From Saprospiraceae bacterium (GTDB lineage Bacteria > Bacteroidota > Bacteroidia > Chitinophagales > Saprospiraceae), in contig JADJPZ010000003.1 of NCBI GenBank assembly GCA_016713025.1, positions 186,001 through 250,000 on the forward strand: 64,000 nucleotides of DNA, in the 5' to 3' direction. The notes beneath the pieces were generated by a model. It had not been told where the DNA came from. It worked only from the letters and a program-made list of their open reading frames with translations, and made no database searches. The translations under genes were made by a program, and so were the position numbers. How positions within the stretch are numbered: the stretch's first letter is position 1; each line of letters starts with the position of its first letter. Below, in pieces: positions 34,162 through 43,348 of this stretch.

Positions 34162-36984
34162 TTACCTCCGGCCTGTAAACAAAGTATTGGCATTTCTCTG
34201 ACCATAGTCGTATTTCAGGAAGCTGAGGGTGCTTGATTTGACTCCTATGAAAAAACTATACACTCCATTGGATGGTGCCCAGGTAAAATTCATCTGCCAG
34301 CAATGGAGGTCTCTGGCAAAACTAAAATAGGGATAAACAAAAGATTTTGATTTAAAATCATAAGCTATATTACCTATATTCATATTCCAGTTTTTGGTCA
34401 GAGGGATAGATCCTGAAATGTTGATCGAATGACTTTGGACAAAAAAAGTATCCTTAGATTTTAATCTGGCAATATCGAAGTTGAAGGCATGTGAGATATT
34501 AAAATTTTCAAACCACTGAGCCAATGAAGTTTCTTTTTCAGCCTCTTTTTCTTCAGATGGAGGATCAGGATTCTGTCCGGCACTTCTGTCCTGCGAAGGG
34601 GATCTTGATGGTTGGGACGACTGCTGAGGTAAAGGAGTAGCATTTTTTTGTTTGGCCCCTGAAAATATCTCTCTGATACGACCGAATGATATGCTGGTAG
34701 AAAACTGCCCCGAGAAATTGACAAATTCGATAGGCCGTTTTTTATTGTCCCAAACGGTTTCCTTGGTCCTTCTGTTGTTGACATCATACACATATGGACT
34801 ATAGGTAGCCCTGAAATTAAAATTGGTAAGTCCTTTGAGCACAGTGGTATTTCCCGAAACAAAAATATCACTGAATTTAAATGAATCTGCAATAAAATTG
34901 TATGTACCATTGACACTAATATTGTCAAATAGACGTACAATTTTTTCCGTGGAATCTTTTTTAGACCAGTGTTTGGCTTCAAAAATATTGGTGATGCCGT
35001 AGCTGATACCCCCTTGTTCTTCGAAGCCCTGCAGTTTACCAAAAGGACTATTGCTGAAAATGCTGTAAGTTCTGGGATTGTTGAACTGCGGTCGGGTATC
35101 AGTATTTACAATCGCTTCGTATCTTTCTTTGTTTCCTGGCTGATAGTAAAAACTCACATTAGATTTTGCCACATGCCTGACACCCCGTATCAATCCCTTA
35201 CTCCATTTTTTTGTAAAAAATCTCTGTGTATTGAGTGAAATGGCGGCTGTAAAATTGCGGTGGGCATTAAAACCTGAAGTAAATGATTCGGTCGGTGCTT
35301 TGAATCCCAAAGTATCCCTGGTGATGGCTTCCCTGATGACACTATCAGGATTGAATGTAAGATTGTATTTTTTCAATAACCAAGTTTCATCAAAGTTGAC
35401 TGAAGGAGATATGTTTATATATGTAAATAATCTCGTATTGAAGCTTAATGAAGCACGCTGTTGTAAACCTGTCTGTATATCCTGCAGTGTCTGATTGGTA
35501 AATAAGGTAGTATCTGTGGTTTTTACAAAATTTCTGAACTCTGAGCTATAGGTCAAAGCAATATTGTCAGACCACACTTCTTTAGTGCTGTTTTTGCGTT
35601 TGAAGGGATAGATCGTATTCATCCTGAGACTCATATTGGGAAGAGTGATATCCATGACACGGGTCTGTGTATTCTGACTATGTCTGAATTCAGCATTGAA
35701 CCTGAATGGTGTCCCGGGCATATCATGCGATAATGTAAAATTGGACGAATATGTATTGTTCAGTGCAGCAGCGGGGTTTTCAAATGTCCTCTGATCATAT
35801 CTGTTGGTCTGGATATTGATTGAGCCACCTAAATTTCTATAAGGATGAGCCTTTGAATCCTGCCTGTGACTTATACTAATAGAAAATGATTTGGCTGAGA
35901 CCTTTGAACCATCCTGATCATTGTCCCTGATGTTGTTGGAATAGCCGAAGAGCACATTGCCCGAATATCCATACCTTTTTTTATAAGTAGTATTGACACG
36001 AACACCATGTGATCCTCTGGTGTAGATATCACCTGTCAAGCGCATATCCATATGTTCATTGATCGGCCAGTAATATCCTACTTCCCTGAATCCTAAGCCG
36101 AGTTGATCATTGTATTCATAACTTGAAGGGAAGATCAAACCCGAAGATTTACCCTGTATAAGTGGGAAGAAACCGAAAGGCAGAATCAGAGGTGTAGGAA
36201 TTTTGGCTATTTCAAGTTGTGCCATACTCATGACTGCGACTTTATTGGGAACAAATTTGCCGCGGCTTGCTTTGATGCCGAAATGCGGAGGGTCATGCGT
36301 ACAGGTGGTGATGATGGCATCTTCATTAAAAATCTCATCATCACTTTTTACACCTGATGTATCTGTAGCACCGGTAACAAATTTTGTTTTGTCACCTACG
36401 ATATTAAATTCACCTTGCTGTGAGATCGCATGGTCCACCAATCCTTTTTTGGATTTGAAATTGTATTTTATTTTTCTGTATGTAAATGTATTGTCACCAT
36501 CAGAAAAAGATGGTTTTTCTGGATTTATTCTGACTTTAATACTGTCTTTGGTGTGGAATCCTTCTATCAGATTATTGGCAAAGTCGATGACCATATAGTT
36601 GGCAGATAACTTAATTTTTTGATACTCGACTTTTGCACCTCCGTATAGGTGTATTCTGTCATTGACCAGGTCCACATGAGATGAATCCTGAGCCTCATAA
36701 AGGACTTCATCATCCAGAGCGTCCTTAGAAATTTTGTAATCAGCAACTGAATTGCCCGGTAAGGAATCTCTCAATCCGGTAAGTGAATCTCTTTCAGATA
36801 CAGAATTTACAAAATCTTTTGGGACAATTTTAGAAAAATTTGATTTTAAAGTATCAATTGGAACGATTATTGTATCAGATATATTAGAATTATTTTGAAT
36901 ACGTAATTGCCGGTTATTTTGGGTAAATGAAATTTCCAAAATACACATTAAATAAAATGATACTATATAAATTACTCTATTCAA
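34162..36984 (-). CDS. lptD: LPS assembly protein LptD (Bacteroidota type)
   Basis: 940 residues. Signal peptide MNRVIYIVSFYLMCILEISFTQ; an N-terminal OstA/LptA-like part (about residues 85-190: VLYEAQDSSHVDLVNDRIHLYGGAKVEYQKIKLSANYMVIDF); a Cys-containing turn near IITTCTHDPPHFGIKASRGKFVPNK; then a long outer-membrane barrel (LPFGFFPLIQGKSSGLIFPSSYEYNDQLG, MRLTGDIYTRGSHGV) with a low-complexity Pro/Ser insert around residues 780-810. It puts LPS into the outer leaflet. Divergent from the amidase gene at 37053, with only 68 bases between the starts. Confidence 0.87.
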   Translation of the reverse strand: MNRVIYIVSFYLMCILEISFTQNNRQLRIQNNSNISDTIIVPIDTLKSNFSKIVPKDFVNSVSERDSLTGLRDSLPGNSVADYKISKDALDDEVLYEAQDSSHVDLVNDRIHLYGGAKVEYQKIKLSANYMVIDFANNLIEGFHTKDSIKVRINPEKPSFSDGDNTFTYRKIKYNFKSKKGLVDHAISQQGEFNIVGDKTKFVTGATDTSGVKSDDEIFNEDAIITTCTHDPPHFGIKASRGKFVPNKVAVMSMAQLEIAKIPTPLILPFGFFPLIQGKSSGLIFPSSYEYNDQLGLGFREVGYYWPINEHMDMRLTGDIYTRGSHGVRVNTTYKKRYGYSGNVLFGYSNNIRDNDQDGSKVSAKSFSISISHRQDSKAHPYRNLGGSINIQTNRYDQRTFENPAAALNNTYSSNFTLSHDMPGTPFRFNAEFRHSQNTQTRVMDITLPNMSLRMNTIYPFKRKNSTKEVWSDNIALTYSSEFRNFVKTTDTTLFTNQTLQDIQTGLQQRASLSFNTRLFTYINISPSVNFDETWLLKKYNLTFNPDSVIREAITRDTLGFKAPTESFTSGFNAHRNFTAAISLNTQRFFTKKWSKGLIRGVRHVAKSNVSFYYQPGNKERYEAIVNTDTRPQFNNPRTYSIFSNSPFGKLQGFEEQGGISYGITNIFEAKHWSKKDSTEKIVRLFDNISVNGTYNFIADSFKFSDIFVSGNTTVLKGLTNFNFRATYSPYVYDVNNRRTKETVWDNKKRPIEFVNFSGQFSTSISFGRIREIFSGAKQKNATPLPQQSSQPSRSPSQDRSAGQNPDPPSEEKEAEKETSLAQWFENFNISHAFNFDIARLKSKDTFFVQSHSINISGSIPLTKNWNMNIGNIAYDFKSKSFVYPYFSFARDLHCWQMNFTWAPSNGVYSFFIGVKSSTLSFLKYDYGQRNANTLFTGRR

Positions 36985-37052
36985 ATAAATTATGAATTAT
37001 ATATAAAATTAATTTAATACATTTACATTTTCAAACGGACAAAAATACACCA

Positions 37053-38318
37053 ATGGTCTCAGAATTCATTCAAAAGAACGTCACAATCTTACGGATATTG
37101 CTATTAATAACGGGATTGATCTATTATGTGTCTTCTACAATGCGGGCATCTGATGTTAATTATTTGCTAAATTCAGCTCCACTTTCTGGAGATAAAGTGG
37201 TTTTAAAAAATAAATCAGAAGCTCCGGCGTTGAATTATTCAAAGCACAATTTACCCAAGAAAAAAGGTATCAGGGTAGTCATCGACGCAGGTCACGGAGG
37301 GCATGACAGCGGTGCTGTGGGCAAAAACTCTTTGGAAAAAGACCTCGTTCTCAAGATGGCTTTAAAAGCAGGTGGCATTATTGAGAAAAGATTTCCAGAT
37401 GTTGAGGTATTCCAGACTAGGACATCTGATGTTTTCATTCCGCTGTTCAGAAGGATTCAATACGCAAATGAGTTGAATGCGGATATATTTATTTCAGTAC
37501 ATTGCAACTATATCAGCAATCCTAAAACAAGAGGCACAGAAACCTTTGTCCTCGGACTCAACAGAGCAGCTGACAATCTTGAAGTGGCCAAGCGTGAAAA
37601 TGCTTCTATGCTCCTGGAGCAGAATTATCAGGCAAACTATGAGGGATTTGATCCCAACTCTGCTGAAGGGCACATTGTGACTTCTATGTACCAGAACAAT
37701 TACCTTGAAAAGAGTATCGAACTTGCTGCAAACATAGAAGATCAGTTTGGTCAGCGTCATTTGAGTAAGAGCAGAGGAGTTAAACAGGCTGGATTTGCCG
37801 TATTGCGTCGGTCCAGTATGCCGGCAGTACTGCTTGAAGCGGGATTTCTGAGCAACGAAATAGAAGAAGCTTTTCTCCTATCTGATGAAGGACAAAATGC
37901 CATAGCAGAATCCATTTCCAAAGCATTTGAGACATTTTACAATAATAACCTAACCAAAAATTCAGAGATCAACAATAAAGTTCAAAACCTGTCAGAGATC
38001 GTGGCAGACAACGGCCTCAGAAAAAATCAGCAAATTCAAACGGGTAAAACACCTCCAGCTAATCAAAAGGTAGTAGTTGAAAGCTCAGACTTGCCTATGC
38101 AAAAATTTAAGGTACAAATTGCCGCCATCAAAGGAGAAAATATCGACATGGATAGCGAGGAAATTAGAAAAATAGGTGCCCTGACTGTCAAAAAAGCTCC
38201 TGAAATCAATAAATACATGGTCGGGGATTTTGTTAGCAGAGCATCTGCTGAAATAGCCCGTGAAAAACTCAAAAACCTTGGATACACAGGAGCCTTTCTT
38301 GTGGCTTTGGTGGACTGA
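37053..38318 (+). CDS. N-acetylmuramoyl-L-alanine amidase with C-terminal SPOR-like domain
   Basis: 421 residues. After a hydrophobic N-terminal segment (ILRILLLITGLIYYVSS) comes an Amidase_3 zinc domain, about residues 70-290: VVIDAGHGGHDSGAVG (His, then Glu in SLEKDLVLKMA), ADIFISVHCNYI (His) and PAVLLEAGFLSNEIEEAFL (catalytic Glu). A linker leads to a C-terminal SPOR-like part (FKVQIAAIKGENIDM...REKLKNLGYTGAFLVAL). It cuts the amide bond between MurNAc and the peptide stem, in cell separation or turnover, and may bind denuded septal glycan through the SPOR-like part. Confidence 0.88.
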   Translation: MVSEFIQKNVTILRILLLITGLIYYVSSTMRASDVNYLLNSAPLSGDKVVLKNKSEAPALNYSKHNLPKKKGIRVVIDAGHGGHDSGAVGKNSLEKDLVLKMALKAGGIIEKRFPDVEVFQTRTSDVFIPLFRRIQYANELNADIFISVHCNYISNPKTRGTETFVLGLNRAADNLEVAKRENASMLLEQNYQANYEGFDPNSAEGHIVTSMYQNNYLEKSIELAANIEDQFGQRHLSKSRGVKQAGFAVLRRSSMPAVLLEAGFLSNEIEEAFLLSDEGQNAIAESISKAFETFYNNNLTKNSEINNKVQNLSEIVADNGLRKNQQIQTGKTPPANQKVVVESSDLPMQKFKVQIAAIKGENIDMDSEEIRKIGALTVKKAPEINKYMVGDFVSRASAEIAREKLKNLGYTGAFLVALVD

Positions 38319-38884
38319 TCTTATACTAAACAGAAAATTGATTGCGTAAATTTATAATCATAATTATTTAATTTACAATATATTATGATTGATATTTTTC
38401 GAAGAATATTTTTTGTTCACTATATATTTATCCGGAAAAATATTGCGTTTTGCATTGATACGTATCCGTACAACATGCCAGCGATGAGATTTGGATGCTC
38501 AGGTTTCAGTTCGACATCCAAAATCCATTAATGCTTTAGTCCTTTAATAAATATGTACATGTTGCACTTTTGGCAAATGTAGAAAGGTCAGTAATAACTG
38601 TATAGCTTTCGGTTAACTGCATTTGTTTTGCACTTGCTTTGAAATATATGCCGCAAAAATAAATCTATTGCACCCATATAAACTATTCTTCTGTGTACTA
38701 CATATAGCCTCTCAAAAGCACTCACTCTGAATATCAAGTAATTGAAAAATAAAACATAAAAAGTAATTCCAATTGCGCAGAATTATGTGGATAACTTTTT
38801 TTACACCCCACTTTTTTAACCACTTCTGAGCAATGTGGGTTAAAATCAATACATTATGAACCTGACTTCAGAATAATCGACTTT
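38319..38884. other. 566-bp spacer, AT-rich, no gene
   Basis: I see no gene or clear terminator. The right end (38841-38903) is a partial copy of the dispersed repeat and runs into the truncated hxlR gene. The stretch 38400-38700 has no open frame of useful length and no similarity I recognise. Confidence 0.45.
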
Positions 38885-38903
38885 TTAGTTCAGCAGCCTG
38901 ACA
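38841..38903 (-). repeat. Dispersed repeat, partial copy D
   Basis: Read on the minus strand: CAGGCTGCTGAACTAAAAAG..TATTCTGAAGTCAGGTTCATAATGTATTGATTTT, close to copy A (GCAGGTGAACTAAATAAGG..TATTTTGAAGCCAGGTTCATAATACATTGATTTT). It lacks the TTTAAACATACTC end. Its start supplies the last codons (VRLLN and stop) of the hxlR fragment. Confidence 0.55.
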
Positions 38904-39085
38904 AGCACAGACCGTCTCATTCTTGTATTTATACCATCAATACTTCGTTCCAACTCTTTGAAACGTTTTGTTTCGTTTATCAGCACATAAATAATGGGTA
39001 AAGTCCATTTACCTCCAATCAGTTCCATTGTTCGGGTAATAGGACATTGAGATAAATCTGACTTTTTTTTATTTGCCATAATCAT
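38885..39085 (-). pseudogene. HxlR-family transcriptional regulator, C-terminally truncated
   Basis: 66 codons: CPITRTMELIGGKWTLPIIYVLINETKRFKELERSIDGINTRM is the first half of an HxlR winged helix (N-terminal Cys, helix and recognition helix). The family normally goes on for another 40 or so residues (LxxxLKxLExxGLIxRxxYxxxPPxVEYxLTxxG), but here RRSVLVRLLN and a stop follow, the last five residues lying in repeat copy D. It is divergent from the Old Yellow Enzyme gene at 39189, a common pairing in which the regulator senses electrophiles and controls the reductase. Probably non-functional as sequenced. Confidence 0.75.
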
Positions 39086-39188
39086 TTATTTTTCAGTATT
39101 ACACTACTTTATATTACTACTTTCCATTTTAGTAACTACTTGCAAAAGTAAAGTATGAGATGTATGTTTGCAAAAAATATAAAATAAA

Positions 39189-40298
39189 ATGACGAAAGTT
39201 TTTTCAACTTTAACGTTCAATAAAGAGAAGATATTAAAAAATAGATTGGTAGTTGCACCAATGACGACGCAGCAAAGCAATCCAGATGGTAGTATCAGTA
39301 AAACCGAAGCGGATTGGCTTACAAGACTTTCAGAAGACGGCTTTGGAATGGTCATTTCTTGTGCAGCATCTATATCTGACACAGCTACCACATTTTACAA
39401 CCAATTGAGTTTGGCACATGATAAGTTTATCCCTGACCTGAAAAAATTGGCTGATAAAATGAAAATAAACGGAAGTATTAATATCATTCAACTGTGCCAC
39501 GCAGGTTCCAGAGCCGTTGAAGCACTCACAGGTGAAAAACCTCATAGTGCAAGTAGTTATGATTTACCAATGATTCCAGGATTTGTTCCACCTATTGCTT
39601 TAACAAAAAATCAGATTGAGCAAATTGTTGCTGACTTTGCCAACGCTTGTGCAAGGGCAGAAAAGGCAGGTTTTGATGGTATAGAAATTCACGGAGCAAA
39701 TGGATATTTGTTCACACAATTCATGAGCACGATGACAAATTTGCGCACAGATGAGTATGGCGGAAGTTTGGAGAACAGAGCAAGGTTTTCAAGAGAAGTC
39801 ATCAAGGCTTGTCGTAATACAGTTTCCCAAAATTTCATTATTGGTTTCAGAATAAGTTTTGAAGGTGCTGGTTTAGAAACAGGTTTGGATATTGACGAAA
39901 ACATTCAAATTGCCAACTGGCTTTTGGAAGACAGTATTGATTATATTCATTCCTCGCAAATGCACTATGCTGTAAATACAACAAAGTATCCCGAAAAATC
40001 AACCATTGAATATTTAAGGAAAAATTTAAACCAAAAACTTCCTTTGGTCATTCCGGGAAGCATTTCAAGTATTCAAGATGCAGAAAAAGCAATGGAAATG
40101 GGTGCCGACATTATTGCCATTGGAAGAGCAGCCATTGGCAATAAAAACCTTCCCTATCATTTTGAAAACAGGCAGCCCCTTCCCAATCATACACCTTTTA
40201 CTGAAAGTCACTTGAGGAAAATTGGTGTTGGTGAAGGACTGATTGACTATGTGAAAAACGCTCCACCTTTAAGAAGTTTAAATATTGTTCAACAATAA
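39189..40298 (+). CDS. NADH:flavin oxidoreductase, Old Yellow Enzyme family
   Basis: 369-residue FMN TIM barrel. VVAPMTTQQSNPDGSISKTEADWLTRLS (about residues 21-48), IIQLCHAGSRA (about 98), the active-site region GFDGIEIHGANGYLFTQFMSTMTNLRTDEYGGSLENRARF (about 162-200) and phosphate-binding MGADIIAIGRAAIG (about 302-315). Reduces activated C=C bonds with NAD(P)H, often in response to electrophiles. The DinB-family gene follows after 12 bases. Regulated, in relatives, by the divergent HxlR regulator, here truncated, so expression may have become constitutive. Confidence 0.88.
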   Translation: MTKVFSTLTFNKEKILKNRLVVAPMTTQQSNPDGSISKTEADWLTRLSEDGFGMVISCAASISDTATTFYNQLSLAHDKFIPDLKKLADKMKINGSINIIQLCHAGSRAVEALTGEKPHSASSYDLPMIPGFVPPIALTKNQIEQIVADFANACARAEKAGFDGIEIHGANGYLFTQFMSTMTNLRTDEYGGSLENRARFSREVIKACRNTVSQNFIIGFRISFEGAGLETGLDIDENIQIANWLLEDSIDYIHSSQMHYAVNTTKYPEKSTIEYLRKNLNQKLPLVIPGSISSIQDAEKAMEMGADIIAIGRAAIGNKNLPYHFENRQPLPNHTPFTESHLRKIGVGEGLIDYVKNAPPLRSLNIVQQ

Positions 40299-40310
40299 AT
40301 CTCACTCGAA

Positions 40311-40799
40311 ATGAATATAAACGCAATCATTGCTCAATATGATTTACAGACAAGTTGGTTTCTGAACGCTTTGGAAAATATTTCAGAAGAAGAAAGTAAT
40401 ATGCCATTTGCTGAAAATCTAAATTCCATAAAATGGGTGGCAGGACATTTGGCAGACGCAAGAATGACAATTTTTAGTATTGTGTCGGACACTCCGATAA
40501 ACGAAAATTATAAAAAACTCTTTGGTAAAGGGACTTTTTCCCAATCAGATCTAACATTTCCAACAATAGAACAAATAAAAAACGACTGGGCAACTATTTC
40601 TTCTGATATAAAAATGACTTTGCAAAATTTATCAGAAGAAAAACTACTTTCAAAACCACCATTTCAAACTTCTATTCCTGACGGAACTTTACTTGGACTT
40701 GTTGCTTATTTTGCCATACACGAAAGTTTTCATATTGGACAGCTTTCCATACATAGAAAACTCATAGGAAAAGAAGCAATGACAATGGGACGAAAATAA
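40311..40799 (+). CDS. DinB/YfiT-family putative metal-dependent protein
   Basis: 162 residues forming the four-helix DinB fold: IKWVAGHLADARMTIFSIV (His ligand about residue 49) and the C-terminal HESFHIGQLSIHRKLIG (two further His, about 138 and 142). The three-histidine metal site is complete. Members include thiol-dependent transferases and proteins of unknown role. 12 bases after the oxidoreductase gene, so probably one operon, perhaps for handling electrophiles or thiol adducts. Confidence 0.82.
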   Translation: MNINAIIAQYDLQTSWFLNALENISEEESNMPFAENLNSIKWVAGHLADARMTIFSIVSDTPINENYKKLFGKGTFSQSDLTFPTIEQIKNDWATISSDIKMTLQNLSEEKLLSKPPFQTSIPDGTLLGLVAYFAIHESFHIGQLSIHRKLIGKEAMTMGRK

Positions 40800-40878
40800 T
40801 GAATCCAGGCCACTATTTACAAGGTGCGAATCTCTTACTCAATCGACACAAACCACAGGATAGCCCCATTTTAGTACA

Positions 40879-41712
40879 TCATTTTACCAATTCAATTCCT
40901 GTTTCTGAAATAGTAATAATCCTTTGTTTGAAGAGATTGCCGATACTTTGTTTGAAGGCTTTCTTACTGATCCCAAAAATTCTGTAGATTACTTCAGGAT
41001 CAGTTTTGTCATTGTAAGGTAAAAAGCCACCTGCTTTGGTAAGTAGTGTCATGATAGATTGGGCTGTGCTATCGATCTTTTCATAGCCGGGTTGATCTAA
41101 GACTAAGTCAATTTTCCCGTCTTCCCTGACTTTTTTAATAAAAGCCTTCATTTTCTGGCCGGTAGAAAGTTTTTTAAATACTTCATTTTTGTACAAAACT
41201 CCCTGATACTTGCCATTGACGATAGCCTTGTATCCGATTTCTGTCGGTGTCCAAACTATGATGTCCACAGGTTCATTTTTTACAAATGGCGGTGTACCAA
41301 CTGTAAAAAATTTCTCGAGTTTCATAGAAGCAGTAATGCGATCTGTCACTTTATCGATATATACGTATACCAGATATGATCTTCCTTCTTCCATCTTGAT
41401 TTTCTGTTCACTGAATGGAACTAAAAGTTCTTTGCTAAGTCCCCAGTCCAAAAATGCGCCAGCGTTTTCTATTTTATTGACTTTTAGCCATGCAAAATCA
41501 CCTACTTGTGCCAGAGGCCCTTCTGTAGTGGCCACATATCTCTCTTCTCCATCCAGATAGACCATTACAGTGACTTCATCCCCATCTTTCATGTCAGATG
41601 TTACATATCTCTTTGGCATAAGAATCTCACCTAGATTTTGTCCATCCAGATAAACTCCAAATTCCACATGTTTGACGATAGTTAAAGTATTGATTTTACC
41701 GAGTTGTGTCAT
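40879..41712 (-). CDS. S1 RNA-binding protein, CvfB-like
   Basis: 277 residues: tandem S1-like domains (EFGVYLDGQNLGEILMPKRYV, GDFAWLKVNKIENAGAFLDWGLSKELLVPFSEQ, GYKAIVNGKYQGVLYKNEVF) and a C-terminal winged helix (GFLPYNDKTDPEVIYRIFGISKKAFKQSIGNLFKQRIITI). This order is that of CvfB of Staphylococcus and relatives, which bind RNA and tune gene expression. It ends 15 bases downstream of ffh on the same strand, so the two may be co-transcribed. Confidence 0.87.
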   Translation of the reverse strand: MTQLGKINTLTIVKHVEFGVYLDGQNLGEILMPKRYVTSDMKDGDEVTVMVYLDGEERYVATTEGPLAQVGDFAWLKVNKIENAGAFLDWGLSKELLVPFSEQKIKMEEGRSYLVYVYIDKVTDRITASMKLEKFFTVGTPPFVKNEPVDIIVWTPTEIGYKAIVNGKYQGVLYKNEVFKKLSTGQKMKAFIKKVREDGKIDLVLDQPGYEKIDSTAQSIMTLLTKAGGFLPYNDKTDPEVIYRIFGISKKAFKQSIGNLFKQRIITISETGIELVK

Positions 41713-41727
41713 AGTTAGGTTACTGCA

Positions 41728-43068
41728 TTAAAACTTCTTTCCTCCTGGCATGCCTTGCATGAATCTCTCCATTCCCTTGCCTTTACTCATCATGTGCATC
41801 ATCTTCCTCATGTTGTCAAACTGTTTGATAAACATATTGATTTCATGAAGATTTTTACCGCATCCGATGGAAATTCGTTTTTTCCTGGACATATTCAGAA
41901 GATCAGGATTGGCTCTTTCTTTTGGAGTCATAGATTGGATTATGGCTTCAACTTTTGAAAAGGCTTTGTCATCAATGTCGAGATCTTTTGTCATTTTAGA
42001 CATCCCCGGTATCATATTCATGAGAGACTTGATGTCACCCATTCTCTTTATCTGATGCAATTGACCCAGAAAGTCATTGAAATCAAATTTATTTTTTTTG
42101 ATTTTTTTCTCTAATCGGGCAGCTTCTTTTTCGTCAAATTGTTCCTGTGCTTTTTCAACAAATGACACAATATCACCCATACCCAGGATACGTTGTGCCA
42201 TACGTTCAGGATGGAAGACATCGAGCGTATCCAATTTTTCACCTGAGCTTACAAATTTTATTGGTTTTCCTACTGAATATTTGATAGATAGGGCTGCTCC
42301 ACCTCTTGTATCACCATCCAGCTTTGTAAGTACTACTCCATCAAAATTGATTCTTTCGTTAAATGAAGCAGCTGTATTGACAGCATCCTGCCCTGTCATG
42401 GAGTCAACGACAAATAGTGTCTCGGTAGGATTTATTGCATTTTTGATGTTTTCTATTTCCTGCATCATTTCCTCATCGACAGAGGTCCGTCCGGCAGTAT
42501 CTATGATCACTACATCGTGTGTATGACTCTTGGCATACTGGATAGCATTGAGTGCTATTTGGACAGGATTTTTACTTTCAGGCTCTTTATAGATATGCAC
42601 ACCTATTTGATCTGAAAGTACGGAAAGCTGGTCTACTGCTGCAGGTCGGTATACATCACAGGCTACAAGCAAAGGTCTTTTGGATTTTTTTTCTTTCAGA
42701 AACTTTGCCAGCTTACCCGTAAAAGTGGTTTTACCTGACCCTTGCAGACCTGAGATAAGCACCACACCAGGATTACCTTTGATATTGATGCCTTCAGACT
42801 GGCCTCCCATCAATTCTGTCATCTCGTCCTGAACGATTTTCACCATCAATTCTCCCGGCTTGATGGAAGACAGTACGTTTTCAGTACCGAGTGCTTTGTC
42901 CTTTATTTTGTCGGTAAACTCCTTGGCGATCTTATAGTTTACATCCGCAGCTACCAGTGCCCTTCTGATTTCCTTTATGGAATTAGCTACATTTAATTCA
43001 GTAAGCTTGCCTTCGCCTTTAAGACTTTTGAAAGCAAAATCAAGTTTTTCACTTAAATTTTCAAACAT
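41728..43068 (-). CDS. ffh: Signal recognition particle GTPase Ffh
   Basis: 446 residues. N domain, then G domain with GLQGSGKTTFTGKLA (P loop, about residues 106-120), DTAGRTSVDEEMM (G3, about 189-201), TKLDGDTRGGAALS (G4, about 246-259), and a Met-rich M domain (MNMIPGMSKM, RKKRISIGCGKNLHEINMFIKQFDNMRKMMHMM, MPGGKKF) that binds 4.5S RNA and signal sequences. Directs inner-membrane and exported proteins to the translocon through FtsY. Gene order and length are normal. Confidence 0.95.
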   Translation of the reverse strand: MFENLSEKLDFAFKSLKGEGKLTELNVANSIKEIRRALVAADVNYKIAKEFTDKIKDKALGTENVLSSIKPGELMVKIVQDEMTELMGGQSEGINIKGNPGVVLISGLQGSGKTTFTGKLAKFLKEKKSKRPLLVACDVYRPAAVDQLSVLSDQIGVHIYKEPESKNPVQIALNAIQYAKSHTHDVVIIDTAGRTSVDEEMMQEIENIKNAINPTETLFVVDSMTGQDAVNTAASFNERINFDGVVLTKLDGDTRGGAALSIKYSVGKPIKFVSSGEKLDTLDVFHPERMAQRILGMGDIVSFVEKAQEQFDEKEAARLEKKIKKNKFDFNDFLGQLHQIKRMGDIKSLMNMIPGMSKMTKDLDIDDKAFSKVEAIIQSMTPKERANPDLLNMSRKKRISIGCGKNLHEINMFIKQFDNMRKMMHMMSKGKGMERFMQGMPGGKKF

Positions 43069-43251
43069 GAAATTCAGAATTTAAGCCGCAAATATACATT
43101 GTTCCTGCCATTAGTTTTTTATCATTCCACATTTTAAGATGATAAATTTTAAAAATTTAAAAGAAAATAATCAATCTCTTAAAAAATATCACCCAAATCT
43201 ATACTTTTACCTTTTAATCCAATGCCGTTTGGATAATGCCACATTATGAAG

Positions 43252-43273
43252 TCCTTCCCTTCTAAGGGAAGGA
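43252..43273. repeat. 10-bp perfect stem hairpin
   Basis: TCCTTCCCTT-CT-AAGGGAAGGA between ffh and the asparaginase-like gene. Without a clean T tract it may be a structured repeat rather than a terminator. Confidence 0.4.
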
Positions 43274-43348
43274 TTTAGGATGGGTATAAACAGATAAAAA
43301 TTCTTATCTAAACGATATTACCTTTTAATCGAAAAAAAAATTAGTGAT

